A DNA stretch of 36,416 bases from positions 1 through 36,416 of the forward strand of contig CAJXQM010000028.1 in assembly GCA_913058145.1 (NCBI GenBank), in the 5' to 3' direction. The DNA comes from an uncultured Colwellia sp. GTDB lineage: Bacteria; Pseudomonadota; Gammaproteobacteria; Enterobacterales; Alteromonadaceae. This document shows positions 27,749 to 36,047 of the stretch, in pieces (the first letter of the stretch is position 1; each line of letters starts with the position of its first letter). Both the position numbers and the translations under genes were made by a program. The notes under the pieces are model-generated. The model was given only the letters and a program-made list of their open reading frames with translations. It made no database searches and was not told where the DNA came from.

Positions 27749-30700
27749 CTAGTGATATTGCCCAATCGTTATTTTCGGCTGCCATTCAAGCCAATCGCCA
27801 TCAACATTTTGATGCAACGTATAACTCTGCTTTTCTTGCTCACCATCGTTATGACTATGCTCAGGTGTAGCGAAAGCAACCCCACCAGAAATAAGTGTTT
27901 CAATAGACTCTGAATCGATATTAATGCCCGAAAAAACACCTGCTTCAATATTTATACCACTGGTGTTCCAAAACTTACTACCGTTATGGACCAAAGGCGC
28001 ATAACGCTTGGCAATATTAATAAACACGTTTACCTTATCAGCTGTTGATGATAGGTCTATACCTATTACTTTACCCACCGTAATTTGTCTATATAACACC
28101 GGGTTTCCTACACGAATGGAGCCTAAACGCTGCGTGATTAACTTTATATTCAACCCATAAGGTAATTGAGTCACTGTTGGCGCTATTGGCAATGCTTGAA
28201 ACTCAATTTTCATCTCTTTTGATAAATCAGCATCAGGTAGCAGGGCAATAAAAGCGCCTTCCAGTAAATGGGCAACATCTTTCGATCCCACTAAACCTAT
28301 CGTGGGTTCTACTAGCCAAAATTTACTCCCTTGTTTGGCATATTTTGACCCTACGTCATTTAATAACACGATGGCGGTAACACCCATTTCATTTTCATTA
28401 AAAACTAACCGTTCTACGCTGCCAATTTCTTGTGCTTGATAAGTAACCTTAGTGTTTATTTTCAGCCCAGAAAACTCATTAAAGTGTATCTTAATAGATA
28501 GGCCTGCACTGCTCGCTTGTTCAAAATGCTCAAATAAATTAAAACTCTCTAGCTCTTTAACTGCAACATTCCCAGGTAAATGAGTAGCTACGTTGGTGGA
28601 TGGATTATAAAAACTGATGCCACCACGTAATATGGCATCAACCGATTCAGTTTTAACAACAAAATCACTAAGGCTACCATTTAGCATGATGCCACTGGCA
28701 TTATAAAAACGTGTACTCGCCTGTATTAATAATTTATGTTCTTCATCAATCGTGATATTAACGCGTACCCTATCCGCTTTCTTATCTAAGGTAACATTAT
28801 CGACCTGCCCTACGGTAACGCCACGATAACTGACGCTACTGCCCGGTGTTGCAACACTCGCACTTTCGCTTAACAAGCTTAATTGCAAACCTGCTGCACT
28901 CGCGTGCTTAGGTGGCGGTGACCTTAATAAAAGAAAGTCTGTTTTCTCTTCACCTGCTTCTGAATAGAGATTAAAAGTGATATAACTCCCAGCCAACAAA
29001 GCATCTATATCCGATGAGCCAGATAAAGAGAGGTTCGGCTTTGCTAACCAAAATTGAGTCCCTTCACGCAAAATATATTGATATTTTGGTAATAAACCTA
29101 GATATAACTTACTCTTATCACCTTCCATTTCAATTTTATGAATAGCGCCAATTTCAATACCTCTGTGTAAAATTCTAGTATTGACACTAACATGCTCATC
29201 TACCGACGTTATTAAAGTGAAATTAGTGCGCTGCTGTGCCATTTTTTGATTAGCAAACAAGTTAAACTTATCACCATTAACAACTCTCTTTTCATCCGTT
29301 TTGTCCTCAAAGTTAGTAAAAGAAATACCGCCTGTTAAAATACTTTGCAGTGATTGTGCTTCAATATTAACGCCTTGCAAATTAGCCTTGATTTTTAGCC
29401 CTGAATTGTTATAAAAATGGCTATTAACTGACACATAATCTTGGTATTCCTTTTCAATATGAATATGTATTAAATGCTGCTTAGCACCAATAGTTTCAAC
29501 TGTTTGGACACTACCTACCGCTTGCTGTTTGTAATAAACATGACTGCCCACTTGTAACGAATCTCGATCATTGGCTTGTAATACTAAATGTAAGCCTGGC
29601 TCAGCATATTTATAAGGAGGCCTAGAATTGAACACCACAAATTTGTCTGTTGGTTGGCCTTGTAAGGAGGGACGAATACTAATATAAGTACCGCTTATCA
29701 GCGTTTTAGCATTAGAAACACCTGTTAAGTCAATATGCGGTGATACCAAATAAAACTGAGATTGATCCGTTAAATAAGGCACTACCCTAGGGTTTACTTT
29801 AGCCTTGGCTGTTATTTTTCTGCTTTTCGGATCTATTTTACTGAAAGACTCTATCGACCCAATGGTTAGGCCTTGATATAAAATTGTAGCATTGTGATTA
29901 ATGCCTGAATTCCAGTTTAACGTTAATTCAATTTCATAACCCATTTCTGCTGATTGAAAATCTGCATGCAGCGGATATACTTGACCATTTTTAGCTGATG
30001 ACAACTTTTCTTGATAACTCAAGGTATCAACGGCGATACCGCCAGCGATAATAGACGCTAATGAATCGGTGTTTACTTTGATACCCGCAGAGATTGACGC
30101 AGTAACTTGCACACCACTAGTATTCCAAAATAATGAGTTTTCTTTCACTAAATGAGCATATTCTTGTTCAATAAAAATATTAATATTAATCGCTTGGGTT
30201 TCTTCTGCGTAATGATAGCCCGTGACATAACCAATAGGGATCTGTTTGAAAGTGATAGGTGAATTTTCACTAATAGATCCTAACACACTTGTTTGCAACG
30301 TAAGATGTAGCCCTGGCGTCGTCATATCAAGTTGCGGTGCTTCCTTTAGCGCAATGAAGTGATCTTGCTCATCAGCGTCATCATCAGTATCTGGAATAAT
30401 ATGAATATAGCTACCTGATAACAAAGTATCTAAGCCCGAAACGCCTTGTAAGGAGATATCCGCACTGACTAACCAAAACTGTGTGTTTTTAGTTAAATAA
30501 TCACTAAACGTTTTTGATATTTCTACATGGGCAATCACTGACTGTAAATCATCAGACGGCACTACTTTGTCAACCAAACCGGTAACCAAACCTTTATAAC
30601 GAACTTCAGTTTTCTTTGGCACAATACCCGCACCATTTTCAAACTCAATGGTAATAAAAGTCCCTTGTTCAGACAGGGCTTTAATGCCTAACCATCCACC

Positions 30701-30811
30701 AAAAATCAGTGCTATAAAAGGAACAAACCACACAATTGAAATACCTTGGCGCGGAACCACTTCGGTGGAAAGTTTTTTACTGGTATGATTTAATGATTTA
30801 TCAATAGTCAA
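27749..30811 (-). CDS. letB: LetB/PqiB-type MCE protein with eight MCE domains
   Basis: An inner-membrane-anchored protein whose MCE domains stack into a periplasmic tube for lipid transport (LetB/YebT family). The 1020 residues have one membrane segment (about 26-44) and then eight MCE repeats of about 115 residues. Each shows the strand pair ending in YxGxxxGxV/I, for example YKGLVTGLV, FKQIPIGYV, YQGLTIGSI, YKQQAVGSV, HRGIEIGAI, YRGVTVGQV, YQAQEIGSV and YRQITVGKV. E. coli LetB has seven MCE domains and PqiB three. The start is TTG overlapping the upstream TGA stop (TTGA), with AAGGA 7 bases upstream. Confidence 0.93.
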   Translation of the reverse strand: MTIDKSLNHTSKKLSTEVVPRQGISIVWFVPFIALIFGGWLGIKALSEQGTFITIEFENGAGIVPKKTEVRYKGLVTGLVDKVVPSDDLQSVIAHVEISKTFSDYLTKNTQFWLVSADISLQGVSGLDTLLSGSYIHIIPDTDDDADEQDHFIALKEAPQLDMTTPGLHLTLQTSVLGSISENSPITFKQIPIGYVTGYHYAEETQAININIFIEQEYAHLVKENSLFWNTSGVQVTASISAGIKVNTDSLASIIAGGIAVDTLSYQEKLSSAKNGQVYPLHADFQSAEMGYEIELTLNWNSGINHNATILYQGLTIGSIESFSKIDPKSRKITAKAKVNPRVVPYLTDQSQFYLVSPHIDLTGVSNAKTLISGTYISIRPSLQGQPTDKFVVFNSRPPYKYAEPGLHLVLQANDRDSLQVGSHVYYKQQAVGSVQTVETIGAKQHLIHIHIEKEYQDYVSVNSHFYNNSGLKIKANLQGVNIEAQSLQSILTGGISFTNFEDKTDEKRVVNGDKFNLFANQKMAQQRTNFTLITSVDEHVSVNTRILHRGIEIGAIHKIEMEGDKSKLYLGLLPKYQYILREGTQFWLAKPNLSLSGSSDIDALLAGSYITFNLYSEAGEEKTDFLLLRSPPPKHASAAGLQLSLLSESASVATPGSSVSYRGVTVGQVDNVTLDKKADRVRVNITIDEEHKLLIQASTRFYNASGIMLNGSLSDFVVKTESVDAILRGGISFYNPSTNVATHLPGNVAVKELESFNLFEHFEQASSAGLSIKIHFNEFSGLKINTKVTYQAQEIGSVERLVFNENEMGVTAIVLLNDVGSKYAKQGSKFWLVEPTIGLVGSKDVAHLLEGAFIALLPDADLSKEMKIEFQALPIAPTVTQLPYGLNIKLITQRLGSIRVGNPVLYRQITVGKVIGIDLSSTADKVNVFINIAKRYAPLVHNGSKFWNTSGINIEAGVFSGINIDSESIETLISGGVAFATPEHSHNDGEQEKQSYTLHQNVDGDWLEWQPKITIGQYH

Positions 30812-31464
30812 TTTTTTTCCTTAATATTTTCAATTCCTTGCTTTTTATCCCACAAAAGACGTGGGTCAAAACTATTTGCTGCAATCATGGTAAAAATCAC
30901 CGTCAACGTAAAATAATTAATGGCCGGCCCTGCGGAAACTGACGTTACAAAACCAAGTTCCACTACGGCAACAAGTAAGGCTACCACAAAAACATCCAGC
31001 ATAGACCACGGACCTAAGAATTCTAATACATGGTAAAATTTACTGTGCTTATCTGGCCGTAGTCGCACTCCAGTATGTACTCTATACACCAGTAAAAACA
31101 AGCCAATAATTTTAATTAATGGCACAATAATACTCGCAGCAAAAATAATGACGGCAATAGGATAAAGTCCATGGTCAATAAATTCACCAATCCCAGAAAG
31201 TATCGTGTTGGGATCGCCAATACCCATCGAATAAAGAATCATTATTGGATAAAGATTTGCTGGAATAAAGGCTATTAAGGCAGCGATATTCCACGCTAAC
31301 GTATATTGCAAGCTATGTGGTTTGCGTGGATAAAAAAGCCCCTGACAACGCATACATTGTACTTGTGCATTATTGCCAGAGTTCTGGTTCATTCCATTGA
31401 GCTTATGACATTTTGGACACCGCGCTAGACCACTTTCCTGGGCGGTCTTAATCAACAAATTCAT
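30808..31464 (-). CDS. LetA/PqiA-domain membrane protein (second half)
   Basis: A 218-residue PqiA-domain protein matching the C-terminal half of E. coli LetA (YebS). A zinc-ribbon pair CPKC (16-19) and CMRC (37-40) is followed by four hydrophobic segments, with ILSGIGEFIDHGLYPIAVI and FLGPWSMLDVFVVALLVA as the family signatures. LetA is the inner-membrane partner that loads or receives lipids for LetB. Its ATG lies inside the end of the first PqiA gene (17-bp overlap), and its TGA stop overlaps the letB TTG start. The three genes are thus translationally coupled. Confidence 0.9.
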   Translation of the reverse strand: MNLLIKTAQESGLARCPKCHKLNGMNQNSGNNAQVQCMRCQGLFYPRKPHSLQYTLAWNIAALIAFIPANLYPIMILYSMGIGDPNTILSGIGEFIDHGLYPIAVIIFAASIIVPLIKIIGLFLLVYRVHTGVRLRPDKHSKFYHVLEFLGPWSMLDVFVVALLVAVVELGFVTSVSAGPAINYFTLTVIFTMIAANSFDPRLLWDKKQGIENIKEKN

Positions 31465-32074
31465 TCTCCAGTTCTTGCCATATATAATCTTGATCTAATG
31501 CACTTGAAGCCATAGTTGAACAGATAAGCCAGAGAATAAATGCCAACAATCCCATATTGACTGAAAGCTCTGTATCATCAAGAAGTTTGTACATAGAGAC
31601 AACAATACCTAACATAAAGACATTTAGCATCGCCCAATTGTCTAAATAGTGATGCGCGCGAAAAAAATACAACAGTGACGGTTTTAATCGATTAAACTTG
31701 AAGCTGTAGGTAATATAAAAGGCGCCTAACAACCGCACAACGGGTATGGCTAAAGTGAATAAAAAAACTAACGTGGCAATCATAATAAAACCACGATCAA
31801 TTAATGCCAAAATACAATCCAACAATGACGCATGATGATATTGCCCGACTAGTGTCACCCCCATAATCGGCAACAGTATCGCAGGCACAGATAGTATAAT
31901 TCCGGCAAGCGACCAAAAAAAACTACGCTCTATTGAGTCCACTTTACGCTCAGTCAACATGCTACCACAACGAGTACATTTTGCACTTTGCCCTTGCTTT
32001 AGCATTGGGGTGTCATACAATGCATCACACTGCTGACAAGCAATTAACTGTTTAGCCTTTTTTGTTTTATTCAA
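31448..32074 (-). CDS. LetA/PqiA-domain membrane protein (first half)
   Basis: A 208-residue PqiA-domain protein matching the N-terminal half of LetA. Zinc-ribbon pairs are CQQC (13-16) and CTRC (33-36). Four membrane segments follow, with HHYLDNWAMLNVFMLGIVVSMYKL as the family signature. The start is TTG (32072-32074): the frame is closed by a TAG just upstream, and the next Met would remove the first Cys pair. In E. coli the two PqiA domains are one polypeptide; here they are two overlapping genes, a layout also known for pqiA pairs in other marine gammaproteobacteria. Confidence 0.9.
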   Translation of the reverse strand: MNKTKKAKQLIACQQCDALYDTPMLKQGQSAKCTRCGSMLTERKVDSIERSFFWSLAGIILSVPAILLPIMGVTLVGQYHHASLLDCILALIDRGFIMIATLVFLFTLAIPVVRLLGAFYITYSFKFNRLKPSLLYFFRAHHYLDNWAMLNVFMLGIVVSMYKLLDDTELSVNMGLLAFILWLICSTMASSALDQDYIWQELENEFVD

Positions 32075-32109
32075 ATCATTCTAACTTTTTTTAGATCCAA
32101 GCGTAAGAC

Positions 32110-32138
32110 TCTAGTGGAGATATACCCGTGCCACTAGA
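32110..32138. promoter_or_regulatory. inverted repeat in the letA leader
   Basis: TCTAGTGG / CCACTAGA, a perfect 8-bp dyad with a 13-bp spacer, lies about 36 bp upstream of the first letA gene. It could be an operator or a leader hairpin. A TATTAT-like -10 lies on its upstream side on the minus strand. Confidence 0.4.
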
Positions 32139-32167
32139 AGGGATAATATTCCGCTTAGGTATAAACT

Positions 32168-32194
32168 AAAAAAGCAGCGATAAACGCTGCTTTT
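32168..32194 (-). terminator. Rho-independent terminator of the tri-haem cytochrome gene
   Basis: Stem GCAGCG / CGCTGC with a 5-nt loop, flanked by A6 and T4; it lies about 30 bp after the cytochrome stop on the minus strand. The A/T flanks extend the stem. Confidence 0.85.
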
Positions 32195-32225
32195 CATAAA
32201 AAATCACACTATACCTGTATCGATG

Positions 32226-33173
32226 CTATTTAAGCGAAGACATATAGTTAACTAGCTCATCAATATCACTATCAGATAATTTAATGGCGATATTACGCAT
32301 CATATTGTTACGGTCATTACCTCGGCTACCAGAACGGAAACTAGTAAGTTGTGTTTTCAAATAAGCCGCATTTTGTCCGGCAAGAGCAGGAAAACCAGCT
32401 TGAGCCATACCTTTACCTTTTACACCATGACAAGCAACACAAGCAGTAATACCTTTATTTACATCACCACCAAAATATAGCTTATGACCAATATCACTAC
32501 CTTCACCCTGACCGGCTGTTGGTGTTTGTACAGCAAAATATGCTGCTAAGTCATCCATATCTTTTGGAGATAATCCGGCAACCATGCCAGCCATAATCGA
32601 ATTTACACGTTCGCCCGATTTAAAATTAGCTAATTGCTTAGCAGTGTAGCTAGCACTTTGACCGGCTAGTTTAGGGTAGATAGCGATAAGGCTATTACCG
32701 TCAGCGCCATGACAAGATGCACACATAACTGATTTTTCTTGACCGGCTTTAACATCACCTGCATATAATCCTTTGGCTGTAGTTGAGGTAACTATCTCAA
32801 CACTACCTGCTGCTGATGCGGTTGCAGGCGCTGAACTATCATCACTTGCTACTGCTTCTTCACTAGTACGCTTTTGAATGGAGAAATAAGCGGCTAAATC
32901 AGCCATATCTTGTTCTGATAAATTTGCCGCCATTGGCGCCATCATCATATTGGTACGAGCACCAGATTTAAAATCAGCTAGTTGCTTAACAATATACGCA
33001 GCTTTCTGACCTGCAAGATTAGGAAAAGTACCGATAGCACTTATACCTGTCGCACCATGACAAGAAGCACACGAAGCTGCTTTAGTCTTACCTGCATCAG
33101 CATTGCCTTCTACTGCACTCGCTGTATTAATAACGCCTATTGTTAACAATAGTGAAAAGATAATTTTTTTCAT
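32226..33173 (-). CDS. tri-haem c-type cytochrome (cytochrome c4-like)
   Basis: A periplasmic electron carrier. The 315 residues have a signal peptide (about 1-20, ending TASA) and three class I cytochrome c domains with haem-binding CASCH (35-39), CASCH (151-155) and CVACH (245-249). Each domain has a PxLAGQ(N/S/K)AAY-like motif and a Met-rich loop for the distal ligand (NMMMAP, NSIMAG, NNMMRN). Cytochrome c4 normally has two such domains in about 200 residues; this protein has a third domain plus a Ser/Ala-rich linker (about 103-130). Donor to terminal oxidases is the usual role. Divergent from engB. Confidence 0.92.
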   Translation of the reverse strand: MKKIIFSLLLTIGVINTASAVEGNADAGKTKAASCASCHGATGISAIGTFPNLAGQKAAYIVKQLADFKSGARTNMMMAPMAANLSEQDMADLAAYFSIQKRTSEEAVASDDSSAPATASAAGSVEIVTSTTAKGLYAGDVKAGQEKSVMCASCHGADGNSLIAIYPKLAGQSASYTAKQLANFKSGERVNSIMAGMVAGLSPKDMDDLAAYFAVQTPTAGQGEGSDIGHKLYFGGDVNKGITACVACHGVKGKGMAQAGFPALAGQNAAYLKTQLTSFRSGSRGNDRNNMMRNIAIKLSDSDIDELVNYMSSLK

Positions 33174-33221
33174 TGAGTTGCTCTCTGCTTGTCAAAAACT
33201 AAATAAATAAAAAGTGACGGC

Positions 33222-33249
33222 ATTTTACACTAATATAGACAGTGTGTAA
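33222..33249 (-). promoter_or_regulatory. candidate cytochrome promoter
   Basis: Minus-strand -35 TTACAC (33244-33249), 16-bp spacer and -10 TAAAAT (33222-33227), about 50 bp upstream of the cytochrome ATG. An AGAGAG ribosome site precedes the gene. Confidence 0.5.
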
Positions 33250-33368
33250 CAACATCTAATAAAAAATCACTGAAAATATACAATATTTTGCTATTTTATT
33301 TATTTTTTAATAAAAAAAGGAACAGAAAACGTTATAATAAGCTTTTACTTTTTCAACGAGTTAAGCCC

Positions 33369-33989
33369 TTGTCTTCAACAACAATACATTTAAGCAAAGC
33401 GACCTTCACTATTAGTGCGCCAGATATTCGAAAATTACCAGAAGACAGTGGTATTGAAGTTGCCTTTGCCGGTCGTTCAAATGCGGGTAAATCAAGCGCA
33501 TTAAATACATTAACGAATCAGAAAGGCTTGGCTCGTACCAGTAAAACCCCAGGCCGTACGCAACTGATCAATGTATTTGAAATAGGTGACAATAAACGCC
33601 TGATTGATTTACCTGGGTATGGTTTTGCCAAAGTACCGCTTGAGATGAAAAAGAAATGGCAAGCAGCCTTAGGTGAGTACTTAGAAAAACGTCAAAGCTT
33701 AAAAGGCTTAGTTGTACTGATGGATATCAGACATCCACTCAAAGATTTAGACATGGATTTAATTGAATGGGCTGTTGATGGTGACCTTCCAGTATTAGCA
33801 TTACTCACCAAATGCGATAAATTATCTCTAGGTAAACGAAGTACTGAAGTTTTAAAAGTGAAGAAAGTATTAGATGCCCTTAATGGTGACATCAGGGTAC
33901 AAGCTTTTTCTTCGCTTAAGCGTACGGGTTCGGAGCAAGCAGACAGTATTATTTGTGATTGGTTTACAGAAGAGCAAGAAACCGAGTAA
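33369..33989 (+). CDS. engB: ribosome biogenesis GTPase EngB (YihA/YsxC)
   Basis: An essential GTPase for 50S subunit assembly and cell division. I choose the TTG at 33369-33371, giving 206 residues that align with E. coli EngB (210) from the N-terminus. G1 is GRSNAGKSS (35-43); then TPGRTQ, G3 DLPGYG and G4 TKCDKL. An upstream ATG at 33288 would add 27 Lys/Arg/Phe-rich residues, but a TATAAT at 33332-33337 lies inside that stretch, which makes it more likely promoter and leader. It faces the first candidate sRNA convergently. Confidence 0.93.
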   Translation: MSSTTIHLSKATFTISAPDIRKLPEDSGIEVAFAGRSNAGKSSALNTLTNQKGLARTSKTPGRTQLINVFEIGDNKRLIDLPGYGFAKVPLEMKKKWQAALGEYLEKRQSLKGLVVLMDIRHPLKDLDMDLIEWAVDGDLPVLALLTKCDKLSLGKRSTEVLKVKKVLDALNGDIRVQAFSSLKRTGSEQADSIICDWFTEEQETE

Positions 33990-34053
33990 TGCTTGTAACG
34001 TGTTCAGTGAGCTTCACCACTATAGGTGTTTGGCTCACTATTCGTAAACACGC

Positions 34054-34153
34054 AAAAAAAAACCGATGGACCCTTTAATATAAAGGTCATCGGCATGGAA
34101 GCTATGGGGAAAGCTATAATCAAAATTATTACAATAAGTGTTCGTTAGGGAAC
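34054..34153 (-). ncRNA. candidate small RNA A (paralogue of the one at 36048-36139)
   Basis: An approximately 100-nt transcript inferred from the sequence: G start at 34153, 7 bases after a consensus -10, and an end in a U9 tract after a strong hairpin. Elements in order are a 5' hairpin GTTC-N6-GAAC (34153-34140) with C-rich loop side, a box TGTAATAATTT (34133-34123), a hairpin AGCT-TTCCCCAT-AGCT (34115-34100), and the terminator stem CCGATG/CATCGG with T9 (34093-34054). The same elements in the same order and strand recur 2 kb away. No coding frame fits. It resembles Hfq-dependent sRNAs in its U-rich end and unpaired C-rich loops; targets are unknown. Confidence 0.72.
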
Positions 34154-34159
34154 AAGACA

Positions 34160-34189
34160 ATTATAGAGCAACTACTCTATCGATGTAAA
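34160..34189 (-). promoter_or_regulatory. sigma70 promoter of candidate sRNA A with overlapping dyad
   Basis: Minus-strand -35 TTTACA (34184-34189), 18-bp spacer and perfect -10 TATAAT (34160-34165). An ATAGAG-N6-CTCTAT dyad (34163-34180) covers the spacer and runs into the -10; the same dyad occurs at sRNA B. Confidence 0.7.
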
Positions 34190-34209
34190 GCATTAATAGT
34201 ATAAATGCT

Positions 34210-34857
34210 CTATTTATTTTGATCTAGATCAACTTTCTTTAATATTGTTAACATAATATTGTAACTAGTTTGCCAATTTTTATAGTCTACTCTAATTGGA
34301 TATAGCTCTGCATCTACTGCGAGTACTAACGAAGGAAAGCCTTGAATAGGCATTGCTCTAACTCTTGTTATTTCATTCATTAATTGTTGCTTTACCTTAT
34401 CACTATTGATCTGTTGTGAAAACATGTCTCCGTCAAGCCCAATAGAGGTAGCAATTTTTATTAATGTTGCCACCTCAGATGGGTTCTGCGCGTGTAAATA
34501 ATAAGCTTCTTGTATCGCCAAACACATGGCTTGTTCTTTCTGATATTGTCTCGCAATAATAACGGCACGGCACGCAGGGTAAGTTGAACGTTTTGGTTGG
34601 CATTTTGACCAAAAATCAAAGTTAAATGGCGTCCCTAACTCTACAGAGATCTTATGCCACGTTTCTTGTAAAAAATCTTGCATTGTTTCAGGCATCGGAG
34701 CGTTAGAGTCCTCGGCTAAACCGCCGACCATAATATTAATCTGCAGCATAGATTCAAGTTGTTGTTGCAAAAGAAGCCACGTGGGTTGATAACCCCAGCA
34801 CCAACTACACATAGGATCATAAATATAATATAAAATGGGTTTTGCCATAGTGTTCAC
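34210..34857 (-). CDS. DsbA-family (FrnE-like) thiol oxidoreductase
   Basis: A 215-residue thioredoxin-fold protein. YDPMCSWCWG near the start gives the CxxC pair Cys17/Cys20, a DsbA-type helical insertion fills about 50-160, and IQGFPSL supplies the cis-proline loop. No signal peptide is present, so it is probably cytoplasmic like FrnE, which acts in disulfide exchange and oxidative-stress resistance. The start is taken as GTG at 34855-34857 because AAGGTG lies 7 bases upstream; an ATG three codons later is the alternative. sRNA A starts 57 bp after its stop, on the same strand. Confidence 0.85.
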   Translation of the reverse strand: MNTMAKPILYYIYDPMCSWCWGYQPTWLLLQQQLESMLQINIMVGGLAEDSNAPMPETMQDFLQETWHKISVELGTPFNFDFWSKCQPKRSTYPACRAVIIARQYQKEQAMCLAIQEAYYLHAQNPSEVATLIKIATSIGLDGDMFSQQINSDKVKQQLMNEITRVRAMPIQGFPSLVLAVDAELYPIRVDYKNWQTSYNIMLTILKKVDLDQNK

Positions 34858-35029
34858 TTATTTACACCTTATTGGTGAGTATATTATAATAAAATAGTCT
34901 TTCGATTCATTAAAATTACACTATTGTGCCACTATGTACTATCTTGATCATCAGAAAATATCATTTCAAAACGAATAAATTGATTCTATTATTTATCAAA
35001 AAATTAAAATATCACCTACTGAGAATTTA

Positions 35030-35926
35030 ATGGCTTACTTACTTTTATCACTCACTACATTATTTTGGGCTGGCAATTTTGTATTGGGTCGTTCTATGCA
35101 CTTAGTCATATCGCCTATTGTTATGGCTGAGTTACGTTGGTTATTAGCGTTACTAATAATTTCTCCATTTTTACTACCCAAACTTAAAAAAAATAAAGCC
35201 CTTATATTACAACACTGGCCAGTTCTGATCTTGTTGTCAGTGTTAAGTGTAGCCGGTTTTAATACTTTTATATACTTAGGGTTAACCATTACCACCGCTA
35301 CTAACGCAACCATTTTACAATCTGTTATTCCTATTGCTATTTTGATATTATCGGCATTTTGGCTTAAAGAAGCAGTATCAAAACAGCAATGGTTGGGCGT
35401 ATTCATTTCACTAAGTGGCGTATTGATACTAATAACAAAAGGAAACTTATCAAGCTTACTTGAATTCACTATTAATCAAGGCGATATATACGTATTAATT
35501 GCGGTAATTTTATGGGCAACCTATTCAATATTATTGCGTTTTAGACCCACCGAACTAGATGGATTTACTTTTTTTGGTGTTACTGTTTTAGTCGGCTCCA
35601 TCGCGCTACTCCCTTTTGCACTGATAGAGTATTACTATTATTCACCTGTCATTATTTGGCAAAATAGTGCGCTATTAGGGATACTCTACATGGCTGTTTT
35701 CCCCTCAATTCTCGCCTATGTTTTTTGGAATAAAGGGGTCCAGGAATTAGGTGCCGCCAAAGCCGGCTTGTTTATACATTTAATGCCTTGTTATGGGCTA
35801 GTGTTATCTTCATTTTTTCTTAATGAACAAGTTTATCCTTTCCACATTGGTGGTATTTTGTTGATTTTTTGTGGCATATATTTGGCTGTTTTTACCAAAA
35901 TATCTTTTACTAAAAAAACAGCCTAA
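35030..35926 (+). CDS. EamA-family (DMT superfamily) transporter
   Basis: A 298-residue integral membrane protein with about ten hydrophobic segments arranged as two EamA repeats (about 1-135 and 150-290). The first repeat carries the AxxWxxNFVLGR and ELRWLLALLIISPFLLPKL segments, and the second ends in the FLNEQVYPFHIGGILLIFCGIYLAV helix pair typical of the family. Members export amino acids, other metabolites or drugs; the substrate cannot be read from the sequence. ATG start with a weak GAGA site. Divergent from the FrnE-like gene across about 170 bp and bracketed by the two candidate sRNA genes. Confidence 0.9.
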   Translation: MAYLLLSLTTLFWAGNFVLGRSMHLVISPIVMAELRWLLALLIISPFLLPKLKKNKALILQHWPVLILLSVLSVAGFNTFIYLGLTITTATNATILQSVIPIAILILSAFWLKEAVSKQQWLGVFISLSGVLILITKGNLSSLLEFTINQGDIYVLIAVILWATYSILLRFRPTELDGFTFFGVTVLVGSIALLPFALIEYYYYSPVIIWQNSALLGILYMAVFPSILAYVFWNKGVQELGAAKAGLFIHLMPCYGLVLSSFFLNEQVYPFHIGGILLIFCGIYLAVFTKISFTKKTA

Positions 35927-35968
35927 AAGTTACGTTTATACTTGTCCTGCAATCGAAACATCTCGAGA

Positions 35969-35991
35969 TAAGTGGCTAGGTTAAGTGGCTA
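35969..35991 (+). repeat. short direct repeat TAAGTGGCTA x2
   Basis: The 10-mer TAAGTGGCTA occurs at 35969-35978 and 35982-35991 (13-bp period), between the EamA stop and the sRNA B terminator. No function is evident. Confidence 0.6.
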
Positions 35992-36047
35992 TTGAAGAGA
36001 ATAAGCTTTAGATCGATATTTTTGAATTATTTTGCTAAATTTTAGGC

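Noticed and set aside
30808..32074. letA as a frameshifted pseudogene
   Set aside because: Both halves keep complete zinc-ribbon Cys pairs, full membrane segments and their own starts, and split pqiA pairs are known in related bacteria.
33288..33368. A 27-residue basic N-terminal extension of EngB
   Set aside because: It contains a TATAAT promoter element and has no counterpart in EngB; the TTG at 33369 gives the normal length.
34054..34153. sRNA A as Spot 42 (spf)
   Set aside because: The position beside engB fits, but the 5' end and internal hairpins do not match Spot 42 as I know it, and a second copy exists 2 kb away.
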